Shown here in pieces: positions 7,062 to 14,081 of a stretch of DNA of 64,000 bases. Every line of letters begins with the position of its first letter. The stretch's first letter is position 1. Below the pieces are notes generated by a model that worked only from the letters and a program-made list of their open reading frames with translations, did not search any database and was not told where the DNA came from. The stretch is from Streptomyces sp. NBC_00358. GTDB lineage: Bacteria; Actinomycetota; Actinomycetes; Streptomycetales; Streptomycetaceae. The position numbers and the translations under genes were made by a program. The stretch lies in contig NZ_CP107976.1 in NCBI RefSeq assembly GCF_036099295.1, positions 5,456,001 through 5,520,000 on the forward strand, in the 5' to 3' direction.

Positions 7062-7090
7062 GATCCCTTCGGGTTTCACCCGAAGGGATC
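7062..7090 (-). terminator. Terminator of the 7126-7371 gene
   Basis: A perfect 13-base-pair stem (7062-7074 with 7078-7090) with a three-base loop lies 35 bases after the stop codon on the minus strand, between that gene and the transposase remnant. There is no T tail. Confidence 0.7.
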
Positions 7091-7125
7091 CTGTACCGAC
7101 TGTCGCGATGCTGACGTCGCTGACC

Positions 7126-7371
7126 TCAGCCGGTGAAAGCGCGGTTGTGCTGGCCGCAGGTGGTGTCCAGGGTCTGACCCAAACCGAGCACTCCGATCGG
7201 GATGTCGTTCTCCGCCACCGTCTGCGGGCTGCATTCCTGGTAGGGGCGGTAAACGTCCACCGCCCGCGGTCCGTTGTCATGGCTGTCGGCGACAGCCGTT
7301 CCGGCACAGGCGGCGGACAGGCCGCCGGCCGCCGCCACTGCTGCGATCACGACCTGCTGAAACTTACGCAT
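7126..7371 (-). CDS. Small secreted protein, RPYQECSPQ-domain family
   Basis: The product is 81 residues. The ATG at 7371 (MRKFQQVVIA) has GAGGG just upstream. The signal peptide ends AVA (about 28). The mature protein of about 50 residues is essentially the domain seen at the end of the 2879-3355 product: VYRPYQECSPQ, ENDIPIGVLGLGQT, then a second Cys (TTC) and an Asn-containing end. The two Cys probably pair. This compact paralogue shows that the RPYQECSPQ domain stands alone without the Gln/Pro-rich linker. I know of no assigned function. Confidence 0.83.
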   Translation of the reverse strand: MRKFQQVVIAAVAAAGGLSAACAGTAVADSHDNGPRAVDVYRPYQECSPQTVAENDIPIGVLGLGQTLDTTCGQHNRAFTG

Positions 7372-7769
7372 GGAACCCTCGGTTCTCCAGTACTTGCACA
7401 TGATGGCTAGTTGCCTAGCGTGACTGGATGAACACTAGCAGTAGCGTCTGGCGGTCGGCACACGAAGGTCGTACGTGCCCTACGGAGGAGCCGGGCTCGG
7501 TGTAGACGCCAACTGGCGCTACGGAAGGACGCTTTGCCATTCGGCATACGGTATGGATGCACCGCGGACGAGGCCCCGGCGCGGCGCACCGCCGCATCAA
7601 CCCCATTGCCTGGAGCGAGAGTTGGGGCTTGCGGGCCGTCAACTCGCTGTCTTGCGTGTTCGGCGTCAGGGTGATGCCGAGGCGGGGGGACTGCCGAACG
7701 AGTGTGGCGTCCGGGGGTAGTTGGGGTCACTGACGGGCCGCTGAGAGGCGGCCGCCGAAGGTGATGGCG
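7372..7769. other. Upstream region of the 7371 gene, no gene recognised
   Basis: This should hold the promoter of the 7126-7371 gene. A small inverted repeat (CTAG, GCAA, CTAG read on the minus strand) lies near 7409-7420. CATACGGTATG near 7539-7549 is a palindrome. No frame is convincing. Confidence 0.4.
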
Positions 7770-8022
7770 AAGGCGTTCTGGCCCTGACCGCCCGGCGGCA
7801 CGCCCCCCACCCGGGCGTCATGTGAACGAGAGCCGAGACGATCAGATACGCCCAGACGCCGGGAGCGCCACGAACGGCTCCATGACCAGGCCGATCGGCA
7901 TGCCACCGCCGGCGATCAGCGTGAGACGACGAACTTGTCCTCGACGCGGTGCGCGGGCGCGGGCGCGTTCCAGCCGGGGTGGGCGACCGCGGCGAGCGGC
8001 ACGGCCGCGGTGACGAGCGGTG
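7770..8022 (-). pseudogene. Possible remnant of a small membrane protein gene
   Basis: Read on the minus strand, successive frames give coherent protein-like pieces: VTPLVTAAVPLAAVAHPGW and APAPAHRVEDKFVV, then LTLIAGGGMPIGLVMEPFVAL, then GVWAYLIVSALVHMTPGW. The pieces join end to end with two frameshifts and contain hydrophobic segments, as expected of a degraded membrane protein. I cannot name the family, and the boundaries are approximate. Chance frames remain possible. Confidence 0.35.
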
Positions 8023-8553
8023 TCACCCGATCGGGTCGCGCACATCCACCAGCGTGCCGTCCGCGTGGGCGATCAGGCTCTTCGGGTCCATCGGGAAGAC
8101 GGTGAAAGGGGTGCCCGCCGAGGCCCACACCGTGTCGTGGCCGAGCAGTGAACGGTCCACCAGGACACGGGTCTTCGTACGGTGCCCGAACGGCGGCACG
8201 GCGCCGGGCCCGTATCCGGTCGACTCCCGTACGAGATGGGCCCCGGCCCGGGTGAGCTTCTCGGCGCCCAGCTCCCGCCGTACGAGCTCCATGCCGACGT
8301 GCGCCGAGCCGTCCAGGAGCACCAGTACCGGGACCCCGTCCGCCGCGAAGAACAGCGATTTGCAGATCTGGCTCGGCTCGCAGCCGATCGCCGCGGCGGC
8401 CTCGGCGGTGGTGCGGGCCGTGTCGGGGAAGCGCCGGACCCGGCCGATCACCTCGTCGAGCCCCAGTTCCCGAAGGGCTTCGGCGAACCGGGGATCGGTG
8501 TCGTTCACGACGGGGGACCGGCCCTCGGCGGCGTTCTCATCGGTGGCGTTCAT
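8023..8553 (-). CDS. YbaK/ProX-type aminoacyl-tRNA deacylase family protein
   Basis: This 176-residue cytosolic protein belongs to the family that hydrolyses mischarged tRNAs (YbaK, ProX). Visible family features are the helical start (RFAEALRELGLDEVIGRV), EAAAAIGCEPSQICKSL with the conserved Lys, VLVLLDGSAHV, ESTGYGPGAVPPFGH, VLVDRSLLGHDTVWASAG and the closing DLKSL-like MDPKSLIAHADG. It lies 68 bases downstream of the DUF4253 gene on the same strand. The ATG at 8553 lacks a clear binding site; a GTG 15 codons later (VNDTDPRF) behind GAGGG is an alternative. The tRNA substrate cannot be told from sequence. Confidence 0.88.
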   Translation of the reverse strand: MNATDENAAEGRSPVVNDTDPRFAEALRELGLDEVIGRVRRFPDTARTTAEAAAAIGCEPSQICKSLFFAADGVPVLVLLDGSAHVGMELVRRELGAEKLTRAGAHLVRESTGYGPGAVPPFGHRTKTRVLVDRSLLGHDTVWASAGTPFTVFPMDPKSLIAHADGTLVDVRDPIG

Positions 8554-8621
8554 GCACGGCACGCTAGCGGTCCGTGTACGGTCCACGCGACCGGGCCCCG
8601 GCAGGCCGCGTGGCTCTCGGC

Positions 8622-9422
8622 TCAGTCCCACCAGAAACGCCAGAGCGGGGCGTCGACGAGGGACGCCGCATAGCGCGGGAACGGCGTCGGCGGGTCGTCG
8701 ACGATGTTGTCGGCCGTGGTCAGAAGGTGTTCGAGGGCGACGTGCGCCGCCTGCCGCTCGTCGCGCGGCGGGCTCGCGACGGAGACGTACAGCGTCGATC
8801 CGAACGCGGCGACGACGCGCGCCCCGAAACGGTCCTCCCAACTGCGCAGCAGCGCGCAGAGCAGGGAGAGGTGCGCCTCGGCGCGCCAGCCGATGACGGC
8901 GGGGATGTCGGCGCTGCGCGCGGCCTTCACCAGGCCGAGGGAGATTCCCGGCTCTCCCTCGTGCATGAGGTGGGCGAAGATCGCCGCCCGGGCGGCCTCG
9001 TCCGGGTCGACGCCCGAGGCGGGGAGGGTGGCGGGGGCCAGTCCCGGCCACCGGTCGAACGGCGGGCCCGGGTCGTCCTCCCAGGGCTCGATGAACTCCG
9101 CGAGATCCTCGGGGATCTCCGGCGGAGCGGAGGGCTCGGCCCGCCGGGCGAGCCGGCGACGGCGGTCTTCGAGCCACCCCCGCTCCAACTCGGCTTCGAG
9201 GTCGACGGCGGCTGTCTCGGCGAGGTCGAGGGAGTCGGGGTGGTCGTCGTCCGCGTAGCAAAGGATCGGTCTGAGGCCGGTTGCGTCCTGTTGCCGCTGG
9301 GCGCGGGTCCACACGTCGAGCAGCGGGGCGTACGGCATCTTGTCGGCGTACCACATGACCGGTGAGCCGGCGGGCACGCCGCGGCCGGAGGGCAGGCCTT
9401 CGGGAAGCGGGAACGTCGTCAT
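8622..9422 (-). CDS. DUF4253 domain protein
   Basis: The product is 266 residues. ATG at 9422 (MTTFPLPEGL) is preferred to an upstream extension of Arg/Ser-rich shadow sequence. The C-terminal 110 residues carry the DUF4253 pattern: a short segment ending SADIPAVIGWRAEAH, then ALLRSWEDRFGARVVA, ALEHLLTTADNIVDD and the closing PLWRFWWD. The N-terminal half has WYADKMPYAPLLDVWTRAQ and an acidic Trp/Pro-rich linker. No catalytic residues or membrane segments are visible. The domain is common in Streptomyces and has no firm function that I know of. It probably shares a transcript with the deacylase downstream. Confidence 0.85.
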   Translation of the reverse strand: MTTFPLPEGLPSGRGVPAGSPVMWYADKMPYAPLLDVWTRAQRQQDATGLRPILCYADDDHPDSLDLAETAAVDLEAELERGWLEDRRRRLARRAEPSAPPEIPEDLAEFIEPWEDDPGPPFDRWPGLAPATLPASGVDPDEAARAAIFAHLMHEGEPGISLGLVKAARSADIPAVIGWRAEAHLSLLCALLRSWEDRFGARVVAAFGSTLYVSVASPPRDERQAAHVALEHLLTTADNIVDDPPTPFPRYAASLVDAPLWRFWWD

Positions 9423-9550
9423 GCGCGGGAGCGTAGAAGACCCCACTGACATCGCCGCTCTCCCCGAATCCCGTCCGCCCCGGGGCAGTTGCACCCCGGC
9501 GCGGCAGGTGCCCCGGAGGATCCGAACCTCCCGGCTCCGCAGAACGGGTG

Positions 9551-11227
9551 TCAGCCGCTGCTGCCGGCCTTCAGGAGGGCTGCCACGATCGGGCCCGCCG
9601 TGGTGCCGCCGTGGCCGCCCTCCTGGACGACGCCCGCGCCCGCCAGGTCACCCTTCCACGCCGTGAACCAGCCGTTGGGCTGCTCCTGGTTGTCGACCTC
9701 GGCGGAGCCGGTCTTGGCGCCGTAGTCGGGGCCGAGGCCGGCCATGGCCTCGGCGGCGGTGCCGGCGGCGGCCGTGTACTGCATGACCTCGCGCAACTGG
9801 GCGAGCGTGGTCGCGGACAGGGTGCGGGACGCCGTGGCCAGCGTGCGGTGGTCGACCGACGGGTCGACCAGGTACGGCTGGTGGAAGCTGCCGGACTGGA
9901 CCGTGGAGGCGACGGACGCCATGTTCAGCGGGTTCATGCGGACCCCGCCCTGGCCCATCAGCGACGCGGCCATCTGCGCGGCGCTCTGCACCGGCACCGA
10001 ACCGTCGAAGGACGGAACGCCGATGGCCCAGTTGTTCCGGCTCAGCCCGAAGACCTGCTGGGCCTGCTTGGTCAGGTCGTCGTTCTGCAGCTTCTTCGCC
10101 TGCGTGATGAAGGCCGTGTTGCAGGAGCGCGCGAAGCTCGCCTTGAACGTGCCGTTCTTGATCTCGAAGTCGTCGTCGTTGTGGAACTTCCAGCCGCCGT
10201 ACGTCGCCGTCTTGGGGCAGGGGTGCGGCTTGTCGGGGGAGGCCAGGCCCTTCTCGAAGAGCATCGACGCCGTGATGACCTTCATAGTGGAGCCGGGCGC
10301 CAGGGAGCCCTGGAAGGCGGTGTTGAAGCCGTGGCTCGTGTTCGCGACGGCGAGGATCTCGCCCGTCGAGGGGCGCATCAGGACCACCGACGCCTTGGGC
10401 TTGGCGGCCACCAGGCGCTCCGCGTCCGCCTGGAGGACCGGGCTGAGCGTCGTCTTCACGGTGCCCGGCGTGCCCGCGCTGAGCGCCAGCAGGGTCTTGT
10501 CGGGGATCTTCTGGGCGCCCTTCGCCGCGGCCTTGCGGACCACGCGCAGCTCGATGCCCGCCTTGCCGCCGGCCGTCTTGCCGTACTTCTCGCGCAGCCC
10601 GTCGAGGACCGTGCCCAGGGAGGGGTACTTGGCGGCGGTCAGCTCACCGCCGTGACGGTCGAGGGCGGTGATGGGCGGCGTGCCGGACTCGCCGGTCACC
10701 AGCCGGTCGCCGTCCTGGAGGTCCGGGTGGACGACCGAGGCCTTCCAGCCGACCAGGGCCGCACCGTCCTCGGCCCGGCGCACGACCGTCATCTTCGACG
10801 TGTACGCCAGCGGCTTCGTCCTGCCCTTGTAGGTGACGGTCGCCTTGACGCTGAAGGGGACGTCGGCGCCGGAGGGCCTGCCGCGGGTCAGGGTCACGGC
10901 GCTGATGTGGGCGTCCTTGCCGAAGCCCGTCAGCAGGGTCGTGGCGGCGGCCGTGTCGTCGGTCGCCGCGGCCGCCCGGGTGACGTCGCCGCTCTGCCAG
11001 GCGGTCAGGAAGGCGGTGGACGCCATGCTGACCTCGGCCGCGGACAGCGGTCCCGTCCTGACGGCCTTGCGGGTGGTGGCCGTGATCCCGTCCTCGGCCG
11101 CCGCGCCGCTGCCGTAGAGGCTGTAGGCGCCGAATGCCCCGCCGACGACGGCCACGGCGATCACCCCGCCGAGTACGGCGGGCTGCTTCGTCTTCCGTCG
11201 CTCGGCGACGCGTCTTCTCTTGCCCAC
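9551..11227 (-). CDS. Penicillin-binding protein, MecA-N type (tandem copy 1)
   Basis: This 558-residue class B penicillin-binding protein should cross-link peptidoglycan outside the membrane. It has a short basic cytoplasmic start, one membrane anchor (about 17-40) and an NTF2-like MecA-N domain (about 55-165, with FLTAWQSGD). A dimerisation region (about 170-270) and the transpeptidase domain follow. Catalytic motifs are GSTMK (nucleophile Ser and Lys), SCN in SFARSCNTAF, and KTGSAEV. The GTG start at 11227 (VGKRRR) follows GGAGGA. The adjacent gene at 11332 is a full-length paralogue. MecA-N PBPs often have low beta-lactam affinity, but that cannot be read from sequence. Confidence 0.93.
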   Translation of the reverse strand: MGKRRRVAERRKTKQPAVLGGVIAVAVVGGAFGAYSLYGSGAAAEDGITATTRKAVRTGPLSAAEVSMASTAFLTAWQSGDVTRAAAATDDTAAATTLLTGFGKDAHISAVTLTRGRPSGADVPFSVKATVTYKGRTKPLAYTSKMTVVRRAEDGAALVGWKASVVHPDLQDGDRLVTGESGTPPITALDRHGGELTAAKYPSLGTVLDGLREKYGKTAGGKAGIELRVVRKAAAKGAQKIPDKTLLALSAGTPGTVKTTLSPVLQADAERLVAAKPKASVVLMRPSTGEILAVANTSHGFNTAFQGSLAPGSTMKVITASMLFEKGLASPDKPHPCPKTATYGGWKFHNDDDFEIKNGTFKASFARSCNTAFITQAKKLQNDDLTKQAQQVFGLSRNNWAIGVPSFDGSVPVQSAAQMAASLMGQGGVRMNPLNMASVASTVQSGSFHQPYLVDPSVDHRTLATASRTLSATTLAQLREVMQYTAAAGTAAEAMAGLGPDYGAKTGSAEVDNQEQPNGWFTAWKGDLAGAGVVQEGGHGGTTAGPIVAALLKAGSSG

Positions 11228-11331
11228 AGCTTTCCGTCCTCCGCCGTCCCCTGGTGCCCCGTGGTGCTCCCGCGTCCCTCGCTCCTCAACGAGAGGCCCC
11301 ACCCTAGGGTCCCGTTCTGTGAGGAGCGACT

Positions 11332-12960
11332 TCAGCCGCCTGTTCGTAGCACAGCTGCGACGATCGGTCCGGCAGCCTCTCCGCCGTGACCGCCCTCCTG
11401 GGTCATGGCGGCGGCCGCCATGTCGTTCCGGTAGCCGGTGAACCAGCTGTTCGACTTGGCCTGGCCGTCGACCTCGGCGGAGCCGGTCTTGGCTCCGACG
11501 CTGCCGCCGAGCCCGGCCATCACCTGGGCCGCGGTACCGCTGACGGCCGTACGGTTCATCATCGAGCGCAGTTGCGCGACCGTACCGCTGGACAGGCCCT
11601 TGGCGGTGGCCAGTTCACGGTCGTCGAGGGCGCGCGGCACGATGACCGGCTGCCGGAAGACGCCGGTCATCGCGGTGGCCGTCACCGACGCCATGTTCAG
11701 CGGGCTCATCTGGACCTGGCCCTGGCCGATCATGTTGGCCGCGGTGTCCGGGCCGCCGGAGGCGGGTACCGAGCCGTCGAACGACTCGATGCCGGTCTTC
11801 CAGTTGTTCTGCCCGAGTCCGAAGCGCTGCTGGGCCTCGTTGGTCAGCGAGTCGACCTTCACATCGTCCGCGTACTTCACGAAAGCGGTGTTGCACGAGC
11901 GCGCGAAGCTGTCGGAGAGCGTGGCGTCCAGCTGCGGCTTCATGCCCACGAGGTTGTGGAAGGTCTGGCTCTGCCAGGTCGCGGTGGGCGGACAGGTCGC
12001 GGGCCCGCCGGCCGTCGTGATGCCGTTGTCGATGAGGGTCGCCGCGCTGATGATCTTCATCGTGGAGCCGGGGGCGAGCTTGCCGAGGAAGGCCGCGTTG
12101 AAGCCGTCCGCGCGGTGGTTGGCGACGGCCAGCACCTCGCCGGTGCTCGGCTTCACCGCCACCACGGAGGACTCGGCGTACCGCGTGACCGCCTTCTCCG
12201 CGGCGGCCTGCGCACTCGCGCTGAGCGTCGTACGGACCTTGCCCGCCCGCCCCTTCGCGAGGGTGACCAGCGTCGTGTCGCCGCTGTCCTCGCCGCCGTG
12301 CCGGATCGACAGCTCGATGCCGGGCGTGCCGCCGGCCGTGTCGCCGTACTTCTCGCGGAGCGCGTCCAGGATCGGCCCCAGGGACGGGTACTTCTCCTTC
12401 GTCAGGACAACGTTGTTCCGGTCCACGGCCTCGATCGCCGGGCTCGCCGATTCGCCCGTGACCAGGGTGTCCCCGTCCTTCAGGTCCGGGTGGACGACGG
12501 ACGGCTTCCAGTCGACCAGCGCCTTCCCGGTGGTCTCCCCGCGGACGACGGTCAGCTCGGAGTCGTACGCGAACGGCTTGCTCTTCCCGTCGTAGGACAC
12601 CGTCGCCTTGACGGAGAACGGCACGGTCGCCCCGGACTGCGCGCCCGGCGTGATCCTCACGTCGGTCAGATGCGCGTCGTCGTGGTAGCCGGCGAGCAGC
12701 CCCTCGGCGTTCGTCGCGTAGTTGGTGTACGCCGCGGCCTTGGCCGCGTCGCCCTTCTCCCAGGCCGCGAAGAACGCGCGGCTGGTCTCCTTGACCTCGG
12801 CACCGCTCGGCGGTCCGGTCTTCACCGGGGCGGGACCGGTGCCGCCGCTCCCGCCGCCTCCGCTGATCGAGGTCACCACGTTGTAGGCGCCGTACCCGGC
12901 GCCGCCCACCATCACCGCGAACACGCCGCCTATGACGGCGGCCCTGGCCCCCTTGCGCAT
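11332..12960 (-). CDS. Penicillin-binding protein, MecA-N type (tandem copy 2)
   Basis: The product is 542 residues with the same architecture as its downstream neighbour: membrane anchor (about 8-28), Gly/Ser linker, MecA-N domain (FFAAWEKGDAAKAA), dimerisation region and transpeptidase domain. Motifs are GSTMK, SCN in SFARSCNTAF, and KTGSAEV. Its ATG at 12960 (MRKGARAAVIGG) follows GGGGAGGG. Only 104 bases separate it from copy 1, so the genes arose by tandem duplication. Copy 1 keeps an insertion after the membrane anchor and has a different active-site loop, so they may have diverged in substrate or timing. An 18-base palindrome lies in the leader. Confidence 0.93.
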   Translation of the reverse strand: MRKGARAAVIGGVFAVMVGGAGYGAYNVVTSISGGGGSGGTGPAPVKTGPPSGAEVKETSRAFFAAWEKGDAAKAAAYTNYATNAEGLLAGYHDDAHLTDVRITPGAQSGATVPFSVKATVSYDGKSKPFAYDSELTVVRGETTGKALVDWKPSVVHPDLKDGDTLVTGESASPAIEAVDRNNVVLTKEKYPSLGPILDALREKYGDTAGGTPGIELSIRHGGEDSGDTTLVTLAKGRAGKVRTTLSASAQAAAEKAVTRYAESSVVAVKPSTGEVLAVANHRADGFNAAFLGKLAPGSTMKIISAATLIDNGITTAGGPATCPPTATWQSQTFHNLVGMKPQLDATLSDSFARSCNTAFVKYADDVKVDSLTNEAQQRFGLGQNNWKTGIESFDGSVPASGGPDTAANMIGQGQVQMSPLNMASVTATAMTGVFRQPVIVPRALDDRELATAKGLSSGTVAQLRSMMNRTAVSGTAAQVMAGLGGSVGAKTGSAEVDGQAKSNSWFTGYRNDMAAAAMTQEGGHGGEAAGPIVAAVLRTGG

Positions 12961-13272
12961 CGCGCGAATCCCTCCCCGTGAACCCTCCTCCGAACTTCTG
13001 AACGCGTTCAGAAAAGCCGGTTCATCCTGCACTCTAGGCGCGGGTGGGGCTCGTGGTGCAGACCTTCGCCGAATTGTTAGCCCCAGGCGACGAGCCATGT
13101 CCGTGAACGATGTTCATGGATGCCAACTCCCCAGCTCTAGCGGCAGAGTTGTGCGAGCGGAGCCGCTTGCCTCTTTTGCCAACTCATGATCACTTCTGCC
13201 GCCGGGCCGGGCTAGGCTCCGACGGCGCTCCGGGGGTACGGGGGGTGCGGACGCGGGCTGCGGAGGGGCGAC
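12961..13272. other. Divergent promoter region between PBP and lipoprotein genes
   Basis: No gene is seen in these 312 bases. TAGGCT at 13213-13218 is a good -10 box for the lipoprotein gene. On the minus strand CCTAGAGT near 13033-13040 could serve the PBP. The palindrome at 12996-13013 is annotated separately. Confidence 0.5.
12996..13013 (-). promoter_or_regulatory. 18-bp perfect palindrome upstream of PBP gene
   Basis: TTCTGAACGCGTTCAGAA is a perfect palindrome located 36-53 bases upstream of the PBP start codon. It sits between the likely -10 region and the ribosome binding site. Its size and dyad symmetry are typical of TetR-family operators, and a repressor bound here would block the tandem PBP genes. 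No TetR gene is adjacent, so the regulator would act from elsewhere. Confidence 0.5.
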
Positions 13273-13992
13273 GTGGGACGAAGACGGGTTGTGGCGTGGG
13301 TCTGGGCGGCGTCAGCGATGCTGCTGATCGTCGGGTGCCGTCCCGCGGAGGGCGGAAGGGAGGACGAGGACGCGGCTGTCAGGAATTCGCTGACGTTCAC
13401 GTATCACCGGCAGATCGGCGCCGGAGTGATCGACCAGACCCTGGCCATCAGCAACGCCGAACCGTACTCGATCGTCCCTGTACTGGCGTTCACCGCGCTC
13501 GACCGGCACCATCACCGGCTGCCGGGCGTGCGGGTCCGAACCGTCTTCGGCAGCGACCGCGGCGGGCTGGTGGTCTCCTACGGGTGGGGTTACGACATCC
13601 TGCGCTTCTCGGGGCCCGGCGAGCACCAGGTCTACGACGTTCGCGTCACCGTCACCCGCGTGACCACCGCTGAGAACCGGGGCAGCCTCCACGCGGTGGG
13701 TGTCCGGCCCCTGGACGCCGCCGGCCACGCCGTCAGCAGATTCTCCCGCTTCGCCGCCGTGCGGGTCACGAACACCGACGACTTCCCGGTTTCGGCCCGC
13801 GTCGCCTACATCGCCTACGACGAGCCGGCCCAGGGGGATACACAGCAAGTGATCTCAGTGACCCCCATCGGAGCGCTGGTCCGCGTCCCGGCTCACGGTT
13901 CGACCGTCGTCAAGGTAACCGGCGACGCCACCCGCGCGGTGGCCAGGTACTCCGGCTCCGCGGTCAGCGTCAAGGCGTACAACTCCCAGTGA
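13273..13992 (+). CDS. Putative lipoprotein of unknown function
   Basis: The product is 239 residues. GTG at 13273 follows GGAGGGGCGAC. A basic start and hydrophobic stretch end in LLIVGC, a lipobox with the lipidated Cys at residue 22, so the protein should be anchored outside the membrane. The mature part is beta-rich (alternating hydrophobic residues in VIDQTLAISN, VYDVRVTVTRVTT, FAAVRVTNTDDFPVSARV and STVVKVTGDAT), suggesting an immunoglobulin-like or jelly-roll fold. I recognise no family. It is divergent from the PBP pair and convergent with pmt. Confidence 0.75.
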   Translation: MGRRRVVAWVWAASAMLLIVGCRPAEGGREDEDAAVRNSLTFTYHRQIGAGVIDQTLAISNAEPYSIVPVLAFTALDRHHHRLPGVRVRTVFGSDRGGLVVSYGWGYDILRFSGPGEHQVYDVRVTVTRVTTAENRGSLHAVGVRPLDAAGHAVSRFSRFAAVRVTNTDDFPVSARVAYIAYDEPAQGDTQQVISVTPIGALVRVPAHGSTVVKVTGDATRAVARYSGSAVSVKAYNSQ

Positions 13993-14033
13993 CCGCCCCG
14001 GCCGTCCGGGGGGCCGGTGACGACCCATGACGA

Positions 14034-14068
14034 CCGAGAGGGCGCGGCGGTCCGCCGCGCCCTCTCGG
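14034..14068. terminator. Bidirectional terminator between lipoprotein gene and pmt
   Basis: A perfect 17-base inverted repeat (14034-14050 with 14052-14068) sits between two convergent genes, 42 bases after the lipoprotein stop and 14 bases after the pmt stop. It can serve both directions. Confidence 0.85.
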
Positions 14069-14081
14069 TGTATTCGCCCGG

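Noticed and set aside
7407..7730. 107-residue minus-strand frame
   Set aside because: It is composed of Arg, Pro and Ala with no motif, no ribosome binding site and competing frames on both strands.
9508..9531. tRNA T-arm-like sequence on the minus strand
   Set aside because: GGAGG and CCTCC flank a TTCGGAT loop and are followed by GGGGCAC, but no D-arm, anticodon arm or matching 5' acceptor strand can be found.
9548..11389. 613-residue plus-strand frame opposite the first PBP
   Set aside because: It is an Arg/Gly/Leu-rich shadow; the minus strand encodes STMK, SCN and KTG in order.
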